Shown here piece after piece: positions 1-5,261 of a DNA stretch of 5,307 nt. This DNA comes from Oligoflexia bacterium (GTDB lineage Bacteria > Bdellovibrionota > UBA1018 > CAIMNF01): contig CAIOKW010000180.1 in assembly GCA_903858975.1 (NCBI GenBank), positions 1 through 5,307 on the forward strand, given 5' to 3'. The notes under the pieces are model-generated. The model had not been told where the DNA came from. It did not search any database and saw only the letters and a program-made list of their open reading frames with translations. A program made the position numbers and the translations under genes. Position 1 is the first letter of the stretch. Each line of letters starts with the position of its first letter.

Positions 1-176
1 AAATCTTTGAATTTCTGATGGAAAAGAAAGTCGTGCTATCGAGTGAATTCATGCTTTTTGGAATTTACTTAGTGACTCTTTACCTCGGCCTTGAAAAGCT
101 CGGACAAAAGCATGCCGTGAAGAAACTCTACCTTGATGTACATACTCGTCTTAAAGGCTCAAGAGAGTCGCTTTAA
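1..176 (+). CDS. 3' end of an unrecognised membrane-associated protein (5' truncated)
   Basis: The third reading frame is open from the window edge to TAA at 174-176, giving 57 residues of a C-terminus whose start lies outside the window. An in-frame ATG exists at 18, but the open frame upstream of it suggests it is internal. A hydrophobic stretch of about 16 residues (FMLFGIYLVTLYLG) could be a last membrane helix. It is followed by a basic tail rich in Lys/Arg/His (KHAVKK, RLKGSR), consistent with a cytoplasmic C-terminus by the positive-inside rule. I do not recognise the family. Its last 18 bases overlap the 3' end of the convergent trmO gene. That it is real is inferred from the uninterrupted frame at the edge and the protein-like composition; a chance ORF is not excluded. 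Confidence 0.55.
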   Translation, partial: IFEFLMEKKVVLSSEFMLFGIYLVTLYLGLEKLGQKHAVKKLYLDVHTRLKGSRESL

Positions 177-905
177 TTCCCTCACCCATACCCCACCCTT
201 CTGAATTTCCCACTTCACATCAAAGTCAAGCATCCGATAGGCAAAGGCCTTCCCTTCATGACTTTCATTTTCAATTGGCATCGACTTCCGTTGGGAAGTA
301 GGCCTTGGGTCAAGCTCTAGCATTTGTTCAATCAAGCGCTTGAGATTGCCTCGGTAGTGACTGGCGTTTCTCGATGCGGCCTCGTTGATTTGAACTAAAC
401 TCTCATCAGAAAAGTGTACCGGATATTTGGGAATTCTTGTTTCTGTCCAACCGCCTCGCGCTTCAGGAATACAGTCCACATAAGGAAGGTAGGGCTTGAT
501 ATCAAGCACGGGCGTACCCTCTAAGAGATCAACCCCACTCAAATGGATTTCAATTCCCCCTGGAGCATCGAGTTGAATGGATTCCAATTTAACCGCAGAC
601 ATTCCAATGGAGTTCGGTCGGTGCGGCGAGCGTGAAGCAAACACGCCCACTTTCCCAGGTGCATCGACACGAGGAGGAGTAATGGTGGGTCGCCACTCGG
701 AATCAAGATGCTCATGAAACAAAAAGATAATCCACACATGACTAAAGTCTTCTAGATAACGGAGAGCATCCCGATAGCGAGCATCGGGCTTCAACTTTAA
801 GACCCCCAAGGCCTGATCGACCATCAGTGATTGTCGTGGAACCCCAAATTTTTCTCGAAAACAGGAATGAATCGTTCCGATTGGCTCAAATGAAATGGGC
901 TTCAT
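159..905 (-). CDS. trmO: tRNA (adenine(37)-N6)-methyltransferase TrmO (TsaA/YaeB family)
   Basis: TrmO uses S-adenosylmethionine to methylate N6 of t6A at position 37 of tRNA-Thr, giving m6t6A next to the anticodon; it acts in the cytoplasm. The 248-residue product has the family landmarks: the N-terminal strand FEPIGTIHS (6-14), PPRVD (77-81), the signature VFASRSPHRPNSIGMS (88-103), and LLEGTPVLDIKPYLPYVD (127-144). The C-terminal part carries LELDPRP (196-202), a motif also found at this place in E. coli TrmO (about 235 aa), so the length is normal. The ATG overlaps the stop of the upstream EEP gene as ATGA. No good Shine-Dalgarno precedes it (the nearest GAGG is about 15 nt away), so translation probably depends on ribosomes finishing the EEP gene. 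The 3' end overlaps the convergent plus-strand gene. Family assignment is very secure; the substrate is inferred from the family. Confidence 0.95.
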   Translation of the reverse strand: MKPISFEPIGTIHSCFREKFGVPRQSLMVDQALGVLKLKPDARYRDALRYLEDFSHVWIIFLFHEHLDSEWRPTITPPRVDAPGKVGVFASRSPHRPNSIGMSAVKLESIQLDAPGGIEIHLSGVDLLEGTPVLDIKPYLPYVDCIPEARGGWTETRIPKYPVHFSDESLVQINEAASRNASHYRGNLKRLIEQMLELDPRPTSQRKSMPIENESHEGKAFAYRMLDFDVKWEIQKGGVWVRELKRLS

Positions 906-2221
906 TTCGTAAGGAGATCGCCTCGAAGCACTTTAGGGCTGAGCAAATGATGCGTATCAAATGAGTATTGGCCTTTGCCCTCATCAAAAAAGAAAGCGGC
1001 CACTTTACCGGGTCCGACAAAAGCAAAATTGCTCGGCCAAACGCGTCCGCTTCCCTCGATATCGACATGGATCATTTGCTTTGTGCTATTGATGAAGGTC
1101 ACGCCGGTGGCAGACGCCGTTTCGAGCGGCCCCATCGAATGGCTGCACCCACTGCGGTTGCAATACAATTGGTCGGGAGTAACTTCAATCACTCGACTTG
1201 CTGGAAAACTACGAGTGCGATCACGATAGGGATTGGCAACCACGGGTGTTGAAGCCGCATCGGTTTCACCGAGTACGAAAGTAGACTTCATCCCAAAGTG
1301 GTCACTCATCCAAACTCCATTTAAGGTTTCTGTGAATGCAATCGAAGACGCCAGCACCTTCATGCCAGGACCATGAGACAAGATGTAATCAATTCGATTA
1401 TCCCCTTCAATCACGTTCTGTGCAGGCACTTGATTTGGAGCAATGCTCATTGGATTAAAGTTTTCAGTCGTCGGATCACTACAATAAGTACAGACAATGG
1501 GTTCAATGGCAGCCGCTTCTGGATGCGCGGACAAGAAGGTATCCTCATATCCAATTGCTTTTAAATTACCCACTACAGGGGAGCCTGGGCTTTCATTGAG
1601 GTCACCTGCGATTAAGATCTTAGCCTTCTCTACGGATTCACCACTGTCTTGAATTTCTTTTTCGATCATGCGATGGAGCCCGATCAACTGATCGGAGCGT
1701 TTCCCTTGGTCTGCACCGATCAAGTGAGTTGCATAGGCGTAAACCGTGTTCCCTCCAGCAGTAATAATTTTTCCGCCAATTCCCCAACTGGTAGCACCCG
1801 GAGAGATAATCCAGGTTTGCCCATCTCCAATGGTCATTGAAGCGTGAGGCAATTTAAAATTTTGCTTATCTGCAAAGCGATGCCCGGGCTTGATCAGAAC
1901 TCCATTACTGTCGAGCATAAGCCCGTTTACGCCCATGGTGAGCCGATAGGTGTAATCATAGCCGGTAGCCATGGCAAGGGCCTTAATGATCGATGGGAAG
2001 CCTCTGTAGTTCCATCCCTCAACAATGAAGATAATGTCTGGCTGATTTTCTCTGATCCAGGCGGTGGCCGCCATGAAACGTTTGTCACGCAGCCTGGAGT
2101 GAGTGTCCTCAGGCACAGCTTCTGAATTGAAGTTTAAAGACGCTGTCTTTAAAACCTCAGCAGCCAAGGTGGTAGGGGCGATCGGCGCGGTCAACAAAGA
2201 TAAAAGCAAACCCAACATCAT
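902..2221 (-). CDS. Secreted endonuclease/exonuclease/phosphatase (DNase I-like) family hydrolase with extra C-terminal domain
   Basis: This is a 439-residue predicted exported metal-dependent phosphodiesterase. Residues 1-21 form a hydrophobic signal-like segment ending TTLAA, but the n-region lacks Lys/Arg. Residues 24-317 show the EEP motif series: SLNFN with N30, VEGW with E68, ATHL with H166, GDLNE with D207 and N209, RIDYI with D278, and SDHFG with D307/H308. These are the expected catalytic and Mg-binding positions of DNase I, exonuclease III and neutral sphingomyelinases. CTYC (244-247) shortly before RIDYI recalls neutral sphingomyelinases, so phospholipase or nuclease activity are both open. 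A linker (320-340) leads to an added domain of about 100 residues with C354/C359 and a cupredoxin-like pattern. ATG at 2221 is preceded by AAGGAG 10 nt upstream; a second ATG follows at once, and a stop at 2246-2248 blocks longer starts. The gene is followed by trmO through an ATGA overlap. Confidence 0.88.
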   Translation of the reverse strand: MMLGLLLSLLTAPIAPTTLAAEVLKTASLNFNSEAVPEDTHSRLRDKRFMAATAWIRENQPDIIFIVEGWNYRGFPSIIKALAMATGYDYTYRLTMGVNGLMLDSNGVLIKPGHRFADKQNFKLPHASMTIGDGQTWIISPGATSWGIGGKIITAGGNTVYAYATHLIGADQGKRSDQLIGLHRMIEKEIQDSGESVEKAKILIAGDLNESPGSPVVGNLKAIGYEDTFLSAHPEAAAIEPIVCTYCSDPTTENFNPMSIAPNQVPAQNVIEGDNRIDYILSHGPGMKVLASSIAFTETLNGVWMSDHFGMKSTFVLGETDAASTPVVANPYRDRTRSFPASRVIEVTPDQLYCNRSGCSHSMGPLETASATGVTFINSTKQMIHVDIEGSGRVWPSNFAFVGPGKVAAFFFDEGKGQYSFDTHHLLSPKVLRGDLLTK

Positions 2222-2231
2222 GCTCTTCGAG

Positions 2232-2237
2232 CTCCTT
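2232..2237 (-). promoter_or_regulatory. Ribosome binding site of the EEP hydrolase gene
   Basis: The minus strand reads AAGGAG here, 10 nt before ATG 2221 and 13 nt before the second ATG at 2218. The spacing is slightly long, but it is the only strong site, and an in-frame stop at 2246-2248 leaves no longer ATG/GTG/TTG start. A TATAAA at 2245-2250 could be a -10 box, but no convincing -35 hexamer lies at the right distance. Confidence 0.5.
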
Positions 2238-2309
2238 CTGAAAGTTTATAATGTTTCGGAAGGTGCACGAGAAATATTAACGCGCCACAGAAGTGACGGA
2301 GCGAAATGC

Positions 2310-2325
2310 TATGTTTTTTTACATA
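2310..2325. repeat. Inverted repeat TATGT-N6-ACATA upstream of the EEP gene
   Basis: TATGT (2310-2314) and ACATA (2321-2325) flank six T, a 16-bp symmetric site about 90-105 bp upstream of the EEP start codon in the 155-bp gap after the pirin gene. It could be an operator, but the arms are short and AT-rich, and no regulator is apparent. Confidence 0.25.
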
Positions 2326-2340
2326 AGTTCAATTTAGAAT

Positions 2341-2377
2341 AAGACTCGGTAAGTCTTGGGGTTTTTCAGGTCCGAGT
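2341..2377 (-). terminator. Possible terminator of the pirin gene
   Basis: Just after the pirin stop the minus strand has AAGACT-TACCG-AGTCTT (6-bp stem, 2341-2357), followed by ATTCT, a weak T-tract. A competing stem, ACTCGG (2372-2377) with CCGAGT (2344-2349), uses part of the same bases. On the plus strand the short stem is followed by GGGGTTTTT, which would suit plus-strand transcripts, but no plus-strand gene is seen here. The stems are weak in GC, so termination is only a likely role. Confidence 0.35.
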
Positions 2378-3075
2378 TATGAGAGATCAAAAATAATGAA
2401 CTCAGCCCTATCGAGCCCATTAAAAATAATTTTGTTTTCTTGGCTTATGGCGAGTCCATCTCCGGCCTTTAATCGCTCACCATTCACTAAAAGCTCCCCT
2501 TTTGCGACCTGAACCCATAGGTGACGACCGTTTGCGAGATCTAAACTGACAGTTTTTTCAGCTTCGAGGATGCTTGCGTAGACGTTTGCATCTTGACGGA
2601 TGTGAAGTGATCCACTTTTCCCGTCCGCTGTGGCGATTGGACAAAGCTGATTGAGTCTACTTTCCAGAGGGAAATGCTTTTCTGCATAGGCTGGTTTTCC
2701 GCCCCTCACTTTTGGAAGAATCCAGATCTGAAGCAGATGGACTTTCTCCTGCTTGGAGTGATTAAACTCGCTGTGCATGACTCCACTGGCAGCACTCATG
2801 TATTGAACATCCCCCGGGCGAATCACAGAACCACTTCCCATGCTGTCTTTGTGCTCAAGCGCACCTTCAATGATGTAGGTGATGATTTCCATGTCCTGAT
2901 GCCCGTGACTGGGAAAGCCTGCGCCCGGAGCAACTTGGTCCTCATTGATGACTCGAAGATCTCTGAATCCCAGGTGGCGATCATCATAATAGCTTCCAAA
3001 AGAAAAACTATGTTTGGCATTCAACCAACCATGATGGACGTGACCGCGATCTTCTGACCTTCTTAGAACTTTCAT
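2377..3075 (-). CDS. Pirin family bicupin protein (YhhW-like, putative quercetin 2,3-dioxygenase)
   Basis: The 232-residue product matches the bacterial pirin/YhhW family in length (E. coli YhhW is about 231 aa) and motif order. The start has the typical RRSEDRGHVHHGWL (5-18) and HSFSFGSYYDD (22-32). The N-terminal cupin has GFPSHGHQDMEIITYIIEG (53-71), with metal ligands H57 and H59, and SGVMHSEFN (97-105), with H101 and E103. These are the same four ligands and the same numbering as in YhhW. GALEHKDSMG (71-80) and RPGDVQYM (86-93) complete the conserved core. The second cupin half (about 130-232) is less conserved, as usual. Family members can oxidise quercetin in vitro; the physiological substrate is generally unknown and some pirins act as redox-linked regulators. 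The cytoplasmic location follows from the lack of a signal peptide. The ATG has AGGAG at 3083-3087, 7 nt away. It appears monocistronic, with 155 bp before the EEP gene. Confidence 0.93.
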   Translation of the reverse strand: MKVLRRSEDRGHVHHGWLNAKHSFSFGSYYDDRHLGFRDLRVINEDQVAPGAGFPSHGHQDMEIITYIIEGALEHKDSMGSGSVIRPGDVQYMSAASGVMHSEFNHSKQEKVHLLQIWILPKVRGGKPAYAEKHFPLESRLNQLCPIATADGKSGSLHIRQDANVYASILEAEKTVSLDLANGRHLWVQVAKGELLVNGERLKAGDGLAISQENKIIFNGLDRAEFIIFDLS

Positions 3076-3093
3076 CTTGATTCTCCTGAACCC

Positions 3094-3127
3094 ATCTTAA
3101 CAGAAACTGGACGGCTTGTCCCAGCCG
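3094..3127 (-). promoter_or_regulatory. Candidate pirin promoter with inverted repeat on the -35 box
   Basis: On the minus strand GGGACA (3117-3122, 4 of 6 to -35) and TAAGAT (3094-3099, 4 of 6 to -10) are 17 bp apart, 18 bp before the pirin ATG. The -35 hexamer is exactly the spacer of an inverted repeat CGGCT-N6-AGCCG (3112-3127), an arrangement expected for an operator. Both boxes are imperfect and the leader would be only about 11 nt, so confidence is low. Confidence 0.25.
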
Positions 3128-3203
3128 GTGAACAATGGAGTTATGGACTTAAATAAAATTCAAAATTTAAAATACGTGGCAGAACTGGATGGTGCGGGGA
3201 TGG

Positions 3204-3225
3204 CTCTGATTCCCATTGGTCAGAG
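3204..3225. repeat. Inverted repeat (hairpin) between yceI and pirin genes
   Basis: CTCTGA (3204-3209) and TCAGAG (3220-3225) form a perfect 6-bp stem around 10 nt. It lies 10 bp from the structured terminator-like element. No T-run follows on either strand, so it is not a standard terminator by itself. It may be a second RNA domain of the same 3' region or a chance repeat. Confidence 0.35.
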
Positions 3226-3227
3226 TT

Positions 3228-3296
3228 CTAAAAAGTTGGGGCACGGATCGGGAACCCGTACACGCTGTGTATCCGGATCAACCTTACCTGCCCCAA
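3228..3296 (-). terminator. Terminator-like, internally structured hairpin after yceI
   Basis: On the minus strand an 8-bp perfect stem TTGGGGCA/TGCCCCAA (3289-3296 with 3236-3243) is followed by C and five T (3230-3235), as in an intrinsic terminator 18 nt past the yceI stop. Unlike ordinary terminators, the stem closes a 45-nt loop that is itself structured. CGGAT (3271-3275) pairs with ATCCG (3244-3248), enclosing ACAC-GCT-GTGT-like and CGG-GTTC-CCG hairpins. Termination of yceI is the simplest role; the internal structure suggests a further function such as a stable 3' RNA. Confidence 0.55.
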
Positions 3297-3313
3297 AGAA
3301 AGCCTTTAGCTAA

Positions 3314-3910
3314 TTACTTCTTAGCAACAGGCTTGCCTGCTTCGACTTTGAATTCTAAAGAAACTTCATCACCGACTACTGGACCTGCTTCAACCGCTTT
3401 GCTCCAAGTCAGACCGAAATCCTTGCGGTTCAGTTTTCCTTTAGCGCTAAATACCACTTTAGTATTGCCAAATGGATCATTCACAACGCCCAGGTATTTG
3501 CCATCGAGGGTTACAGACTTCGTCACTCCGTGAAGAGTAAGGTCGCCTGTGATTTTGAGTGCTTCTGCTTTTCCGCTCACTGACTTAGAAACGAAAGTCA
3601 TCTTTGGGAATTTCGCAGCATCGAAAAAGTCAGGGCTTGCAAGGTGCTTATCGCGATCACCATTTCCGGTGCTCACTGAAGCCACATCAATGCTTGCATT
3701 CATTTTTGTATCTTCAATTTTTGAACCCATGCTGATTTCACCACTCATTTGGTCAAAACGGCCTTCTACGGTCGCAATCACCAAGTGGGCAATTTCAAAC
3801 CCAATTTTAGAGTGAGCTGGATCAAGCGAGTACTTGCCTGCTTCAATCTTCACTGGGTTGGCCATAGCTAAACTAGAAACAAAAACTAACGAAAGTAATA
3901 CTGTTTTCAT
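3314..3910 (-). CDS. YceI family periplasmic lipid/polyisoprenoid-binding protein
   Basis: The 198-residue protein starts with a standard Sec signal peptide: basic MK, hydrophobic core VLLSLVFVSSL and an AMA|N cleavage site after residue 17. The mature part has the YceI lipocalin-like barrel landmarks: YSLDPAHSKIGFEIAHL (27-43), the segment with RDKHLASPDFFDAAKFP (86-102), ITGDLTLHGVTKSVTL (120-135), and NRKDFGLTW (161-169). Length is close to E. coli YceI (191 aa), with a slightly longer basic C-tail. Members bind long isoprenoid or amphipathic lipids in the periplasm and are often induced by high pH, osmotic or other stress; the ligand here is unknown. ATG at 3910 has AAGGAG at 3919-3924 with 8-nt spacing. 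It sits alone between the PilZ gene and the pirin gene, has its own likely promoter and upstream palindrome, and is followed by a strong structured terminator. Confidence 0.94.
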   Translation of the reverse strand: MKTVLLSLVFVSSLAMANPVKIEAGKYSLDPAHSKIGFEIAHLVIATVEGRFDQMSGEISMGSKIEDTKMNASIDVASVSTGNGDRDKHLASPDFFDAAKFPKMTFVSKSVSGKAEALKITGDLTLHGVTKSVTLDGKYLGVVNDPFGNTKVVFSAKGKLNRKDFGLTWSKAVEAGPVVGDEVSLEFKVEAGKPVAKK

Positions 3911-3943
3911 AATATCTTCTCCTTGTTGTGACTTACTAACAGC

Positions 3944-3972
3944 AGTATGGCCCTTGGGAGGAGAATTGACTA
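3944..3972 (-). promoter_or_regulatory. Candidate yceI promoter
   Basis: On the minus strand TAGTCA (3967-3972, 4 of 6 to -35) and CATACT (3944-3949, 4 of 6 to -10) are exactly 17 bp apart. Transcription would start near 3937, leaving a 5' leader of about 27 nt with AAGGAG at 3919-3924. The match is moderate; position and spacing are its main support. Confidence 0.35.
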
Positions 3973-3992
3973 GATGGAAGTATCAGGACAAT

Positions 3993-4012
3993 TTGTTCCA
4001 CCGATGGAACAA
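3993..4012. promoter_or_regulatory. 20-bp perfect palindrome upstream of yceI, directly after the PilZ stop
   Basis: TTGTTCCA-CCGA-TGGAACAA is a perfect 8-4-8 inverted repeat. Its centre lies about 65 bp upstream of the predicted yceI transcription start, a distance typical of CRP/FNR-type activator sites, and the TTG...CAA ends would suit that family. It also begins right after the PilZ gene stop and could fold as an RNA hairpin, but no T-run follows on the minus strand (ATTGTCC), which argues against an efficient intrinsic terminator. Operator is the preferred reading; the cognate protein is unknown. Confidence 0.5.
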
Positions 4013-4801
4013 TTAACTCTTGGGTTTAGAAGGGGCCAGTGGATCTTTGATCTCATCATCCACCTGAGGCGTTTCAATTCTCAAGATTTGACGCATTAAG
4101 ACGCGAATGCAGTCCCGAATCCAAAGTTTATCCTCTTCGGAGACCGCAATGATCTTGAGGCCGGCTGAGGACTTACCTTGAATTGCCATTACCGCTACAC
4201 CCACAGGCATCTCTCGATTGAGCACCTTCAGCACGGATTGTTTCAGACGCGTCCCGACCTGTAGCCAAGCATCATCTCCCGGCTCAAGCGCAAGCTTCAT
4301 CCCCTCTCGACTCAGATCCTTGAGTTTTCTGACAAAGGCCCCCTGCTCCGTTTGAAATCGCAGTTCTGCCGGAAAACTCTCATTAAAGGGAATGCGGATG
4401 AATTTTCTTCGATGTGTTTTTAAGATTTTACTTGGGAAATCAAATCGAAGAACCCTCTGTGAACTCGCCCCATAAAAAATCTGAACCTTCGGTGCAATAA
4501 ACACAATTTTGAACTGTAATAAGGTAATCGAGATATAAGCTTCAAGTCTTTGATATCGCTCTAAATACTCAAACACTCGTCTTGCATGCGGTGGGAGCGG
4601 TCCATCAGGTTTTGCAAAAACTCCCTCATCTCGGCCTTCCCCGGTGTAGAACTGAAAGTTAATTTCCTTGGTTTCACCTGCAAATAAAATTGTACCCCTC
4701 GGCTTCAGTGTCTTCAGCTCAAAGTGCGAAAGTCCCAACTGATAGTCATCGGTTACTTCAATGACACCTTCGGGCATCGGAAATTTAGAAGGAGGAATCA
4801 A
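4013..4801 (-). CDS. PilZ domain protein (c-di-GMP receptor)
   Basis: The frame runs from TTG 4819 (268 aa); I choose the TTG at 4801 (262 aa). It has AAGGGA just upstream at 4806-4811 and overlaps the stop of the HAMP gene as TTGA, whereas TTG 4819 has poor spacing and ATG 4777 has no ribosome site. In the 268-aa numbering, residues 25-130 form an N-terminal beta-rich region resembling YcgR-type flanking domains. A PilZ domain follows at about 133-245. It has both c-di-GMP-binding signatures: RRKFIR (R138xxxR142) and DLSREG (D168xSxxG173). The last 18 residues are acidic/proline-rich and probably disordered. No signal peptide or TM helix is seen, so it is likely cytoplasmic. Such proteins relay c-di-GMP to motility, adhesion or secretion machinery. 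Coupling to the HAMP-like membrane protein suggests it works with that partner, which is inference. C-di-GMP binding is well supported by motif; the target is unknown. Confidence 0.88.
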   Translation of the reverse strand: MIPPSKFPMPEGVIEVTDDYQLGLSHFELKTLKPRGTILFAGETKEINFQFYTGEGRDEGVFAKPDGPLPPHARRVFEYLERYQRLEAYISITLLQFKIVFIAPKVQIFYGASSQRVLRFDFPSKILKTHRRKFIRIPFNESFPAELRFQTEQGAFVRKLKDLSREGMKLALEPGDDAWLQVGTRLKQSVLKVLNREMPVGVAVMAIQGKSSAGLKIIAVSEEDKLWIRDCIRVLMRQILRIETPQVDDEIKDPLAPSKPKS

Positions 4802-5253
4802 GATTTCCCTTTCTTCCAAGCCTCTACAAACGAATTATAGGATTCTGCAAGCTCAGGAAAGAAATCTCCTTTTCGGAACTGGATCGGACGAAGCTCTGAA
4901 GATCCACTTTCACGCATGTCATTGAACTCTTTTTGCATTCTGTATACCGGGCCTGCGATTTTGTGCGAGATCACTAAACCACCCACCAGAAGAATCAAAC
5001 CGATGACGAGTGCGATCATGAGGATGACACGATTGAAGGTCACCTCTTGCATTTGAATAAATTGGAAGTAAATGTGATCGGTCGGCAATCCTGCCTGGTT
5101 CCCGATTTGAACAAAGTCATGAAAACCATAACTGATAAAACCATAGACAGTAATCAGGATTAAAGTCGCGATCATCGCGGTGTACCCGATCAAGGTCCAT
5201 TGAAATTTTGGGTTAATCAGGAGTGAGCGTTTTTTACGATTTTGTGAGTTCAT
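4798..5253 (-). CDS. Small two-TM membrane protein with HAMP-like domain, no output domain
   Basis: The 151-residue protein has a basic N-terminus (RKKR, 6-9), a first TM helix at about 19-41, a short extracytoplasmic loop of about 33 residues (42-74) and a second TM helix at about 75-95. Residues 96-146 resemble a HAMP linker: SHKIAGPVYRMQKEF is the first amphipathic helix with the conserved Pro. A Gly/Ser connector follows, then IQFRKGDFFPELAESYNSFV as the second helix with its D-x-x-x-E-L-A-x-x-x-N pattern. It stops there, with no kinase, methyl-accepting, GGDEF or other output domain. It resembles the membrane-and-HAMP part of chemoreceptors and sensor kinases, with a loop that looks too small for a classic sensor domain. 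It overlaps the start of the PilZ gene, so the pair probably forms an operon. The ATG has no clear Shine-Dalgarno, but a promoter ends 8 nt upstream. Confidence 0.8.
   Translation of the reverse strand: MNSQNRKKRSLLINPKFQWTLIGYTAMIATLILITVYGFISYGFHDFVQIGNQAGLPTDHIYFQFIQMQEVTFNRVILMIALVIGLILLVGGLVISHKIAGPVYRMQKEFNDMRESGSSELRPIQFRKGDFFPELAESYNSFVEAWKKGKS
4806..4811 (-). promoter_or_regulatory. Ribosome binding site deciding the PilZ start
   Basis: The minus strand reads AAGGGA at these positions, inside the last codons of the HAMP gene, with 4 nt between it and TTG 4801. That TTG shares two bases with the HAMP stop TGA (TTGA), the usual arrangement for coupled reinitiation. This supports 4801 over the in-frame TTG at 4819 or ATG at 4777. 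Confidence 0.5.
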
Positions 5254-5261
5254 TGCACTCG

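Noticed and set aside
904..920. Plus-strand AAGGAG near 911 as a ribosome site for a plus-strand gene
   Set aside because: No credible plus-strand coding frame follows; the bases are the complement of coding sequence at the end of the EEP gene.
539..1068. Minus-strand ORFs at 539-739 and 886-1068
   Set aside because: They lie in alternative frames inside trmO and the EEP gene, which have unmistakable family motifs in the other frame.
968..2342. Several plus-strand ORFs of 60-94 codons across the EEP gene, and a 127-codon one across the pirin gene at 2674-3057
   Set aside because: All lie opposite well-supported conserved genes, have no family motifs and lack good ribosome sites; they are shadow frames.
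3149..3170. AT-rich inverted repeat TTAAAT-N10-ATTTAA upstream of the pirin gene
   Set aside because: The arms are six low-complexity AT bases in an AT-rich stretch. An UP-element-like role is possible, but the symmetry is within chance.
3236..3296. A tRNA or tRNA-like gene on the minus strand, with a 7-bp acceptor-like stem TTGGGGC/GCCCCAA and a T-arm-like ACGGG-TTCCCGA-TCCGT
   Set aside because: Only about 30 nt separate the acceptor and T-arm-like parts, too few for D and anticodon arms. The loop TTCCCGA lacks the conserved TTCRA, and no anticodon loop fits. A structured terminator explains it better.
3236..3296. Integron attC site
   Set aside because: The outer arms read GTTGGGG...GCCCCAA, the reverse of the required RYYYAAC...GTTRRRY layout, and no integrase or cassette is nearby.
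3143..3313. A 56-codon plus-strand ORF (ATG 3143, or TTG 3116) ending back-to-back with the yceI stop
   Set aside because: The possible Shine-Dalgarno GGAG is only 2 nt from the ATG, no promoter is evident, the peptide shows no recognisable domain, and it runs antisense through the structured terminator-like element. Most likely chance.
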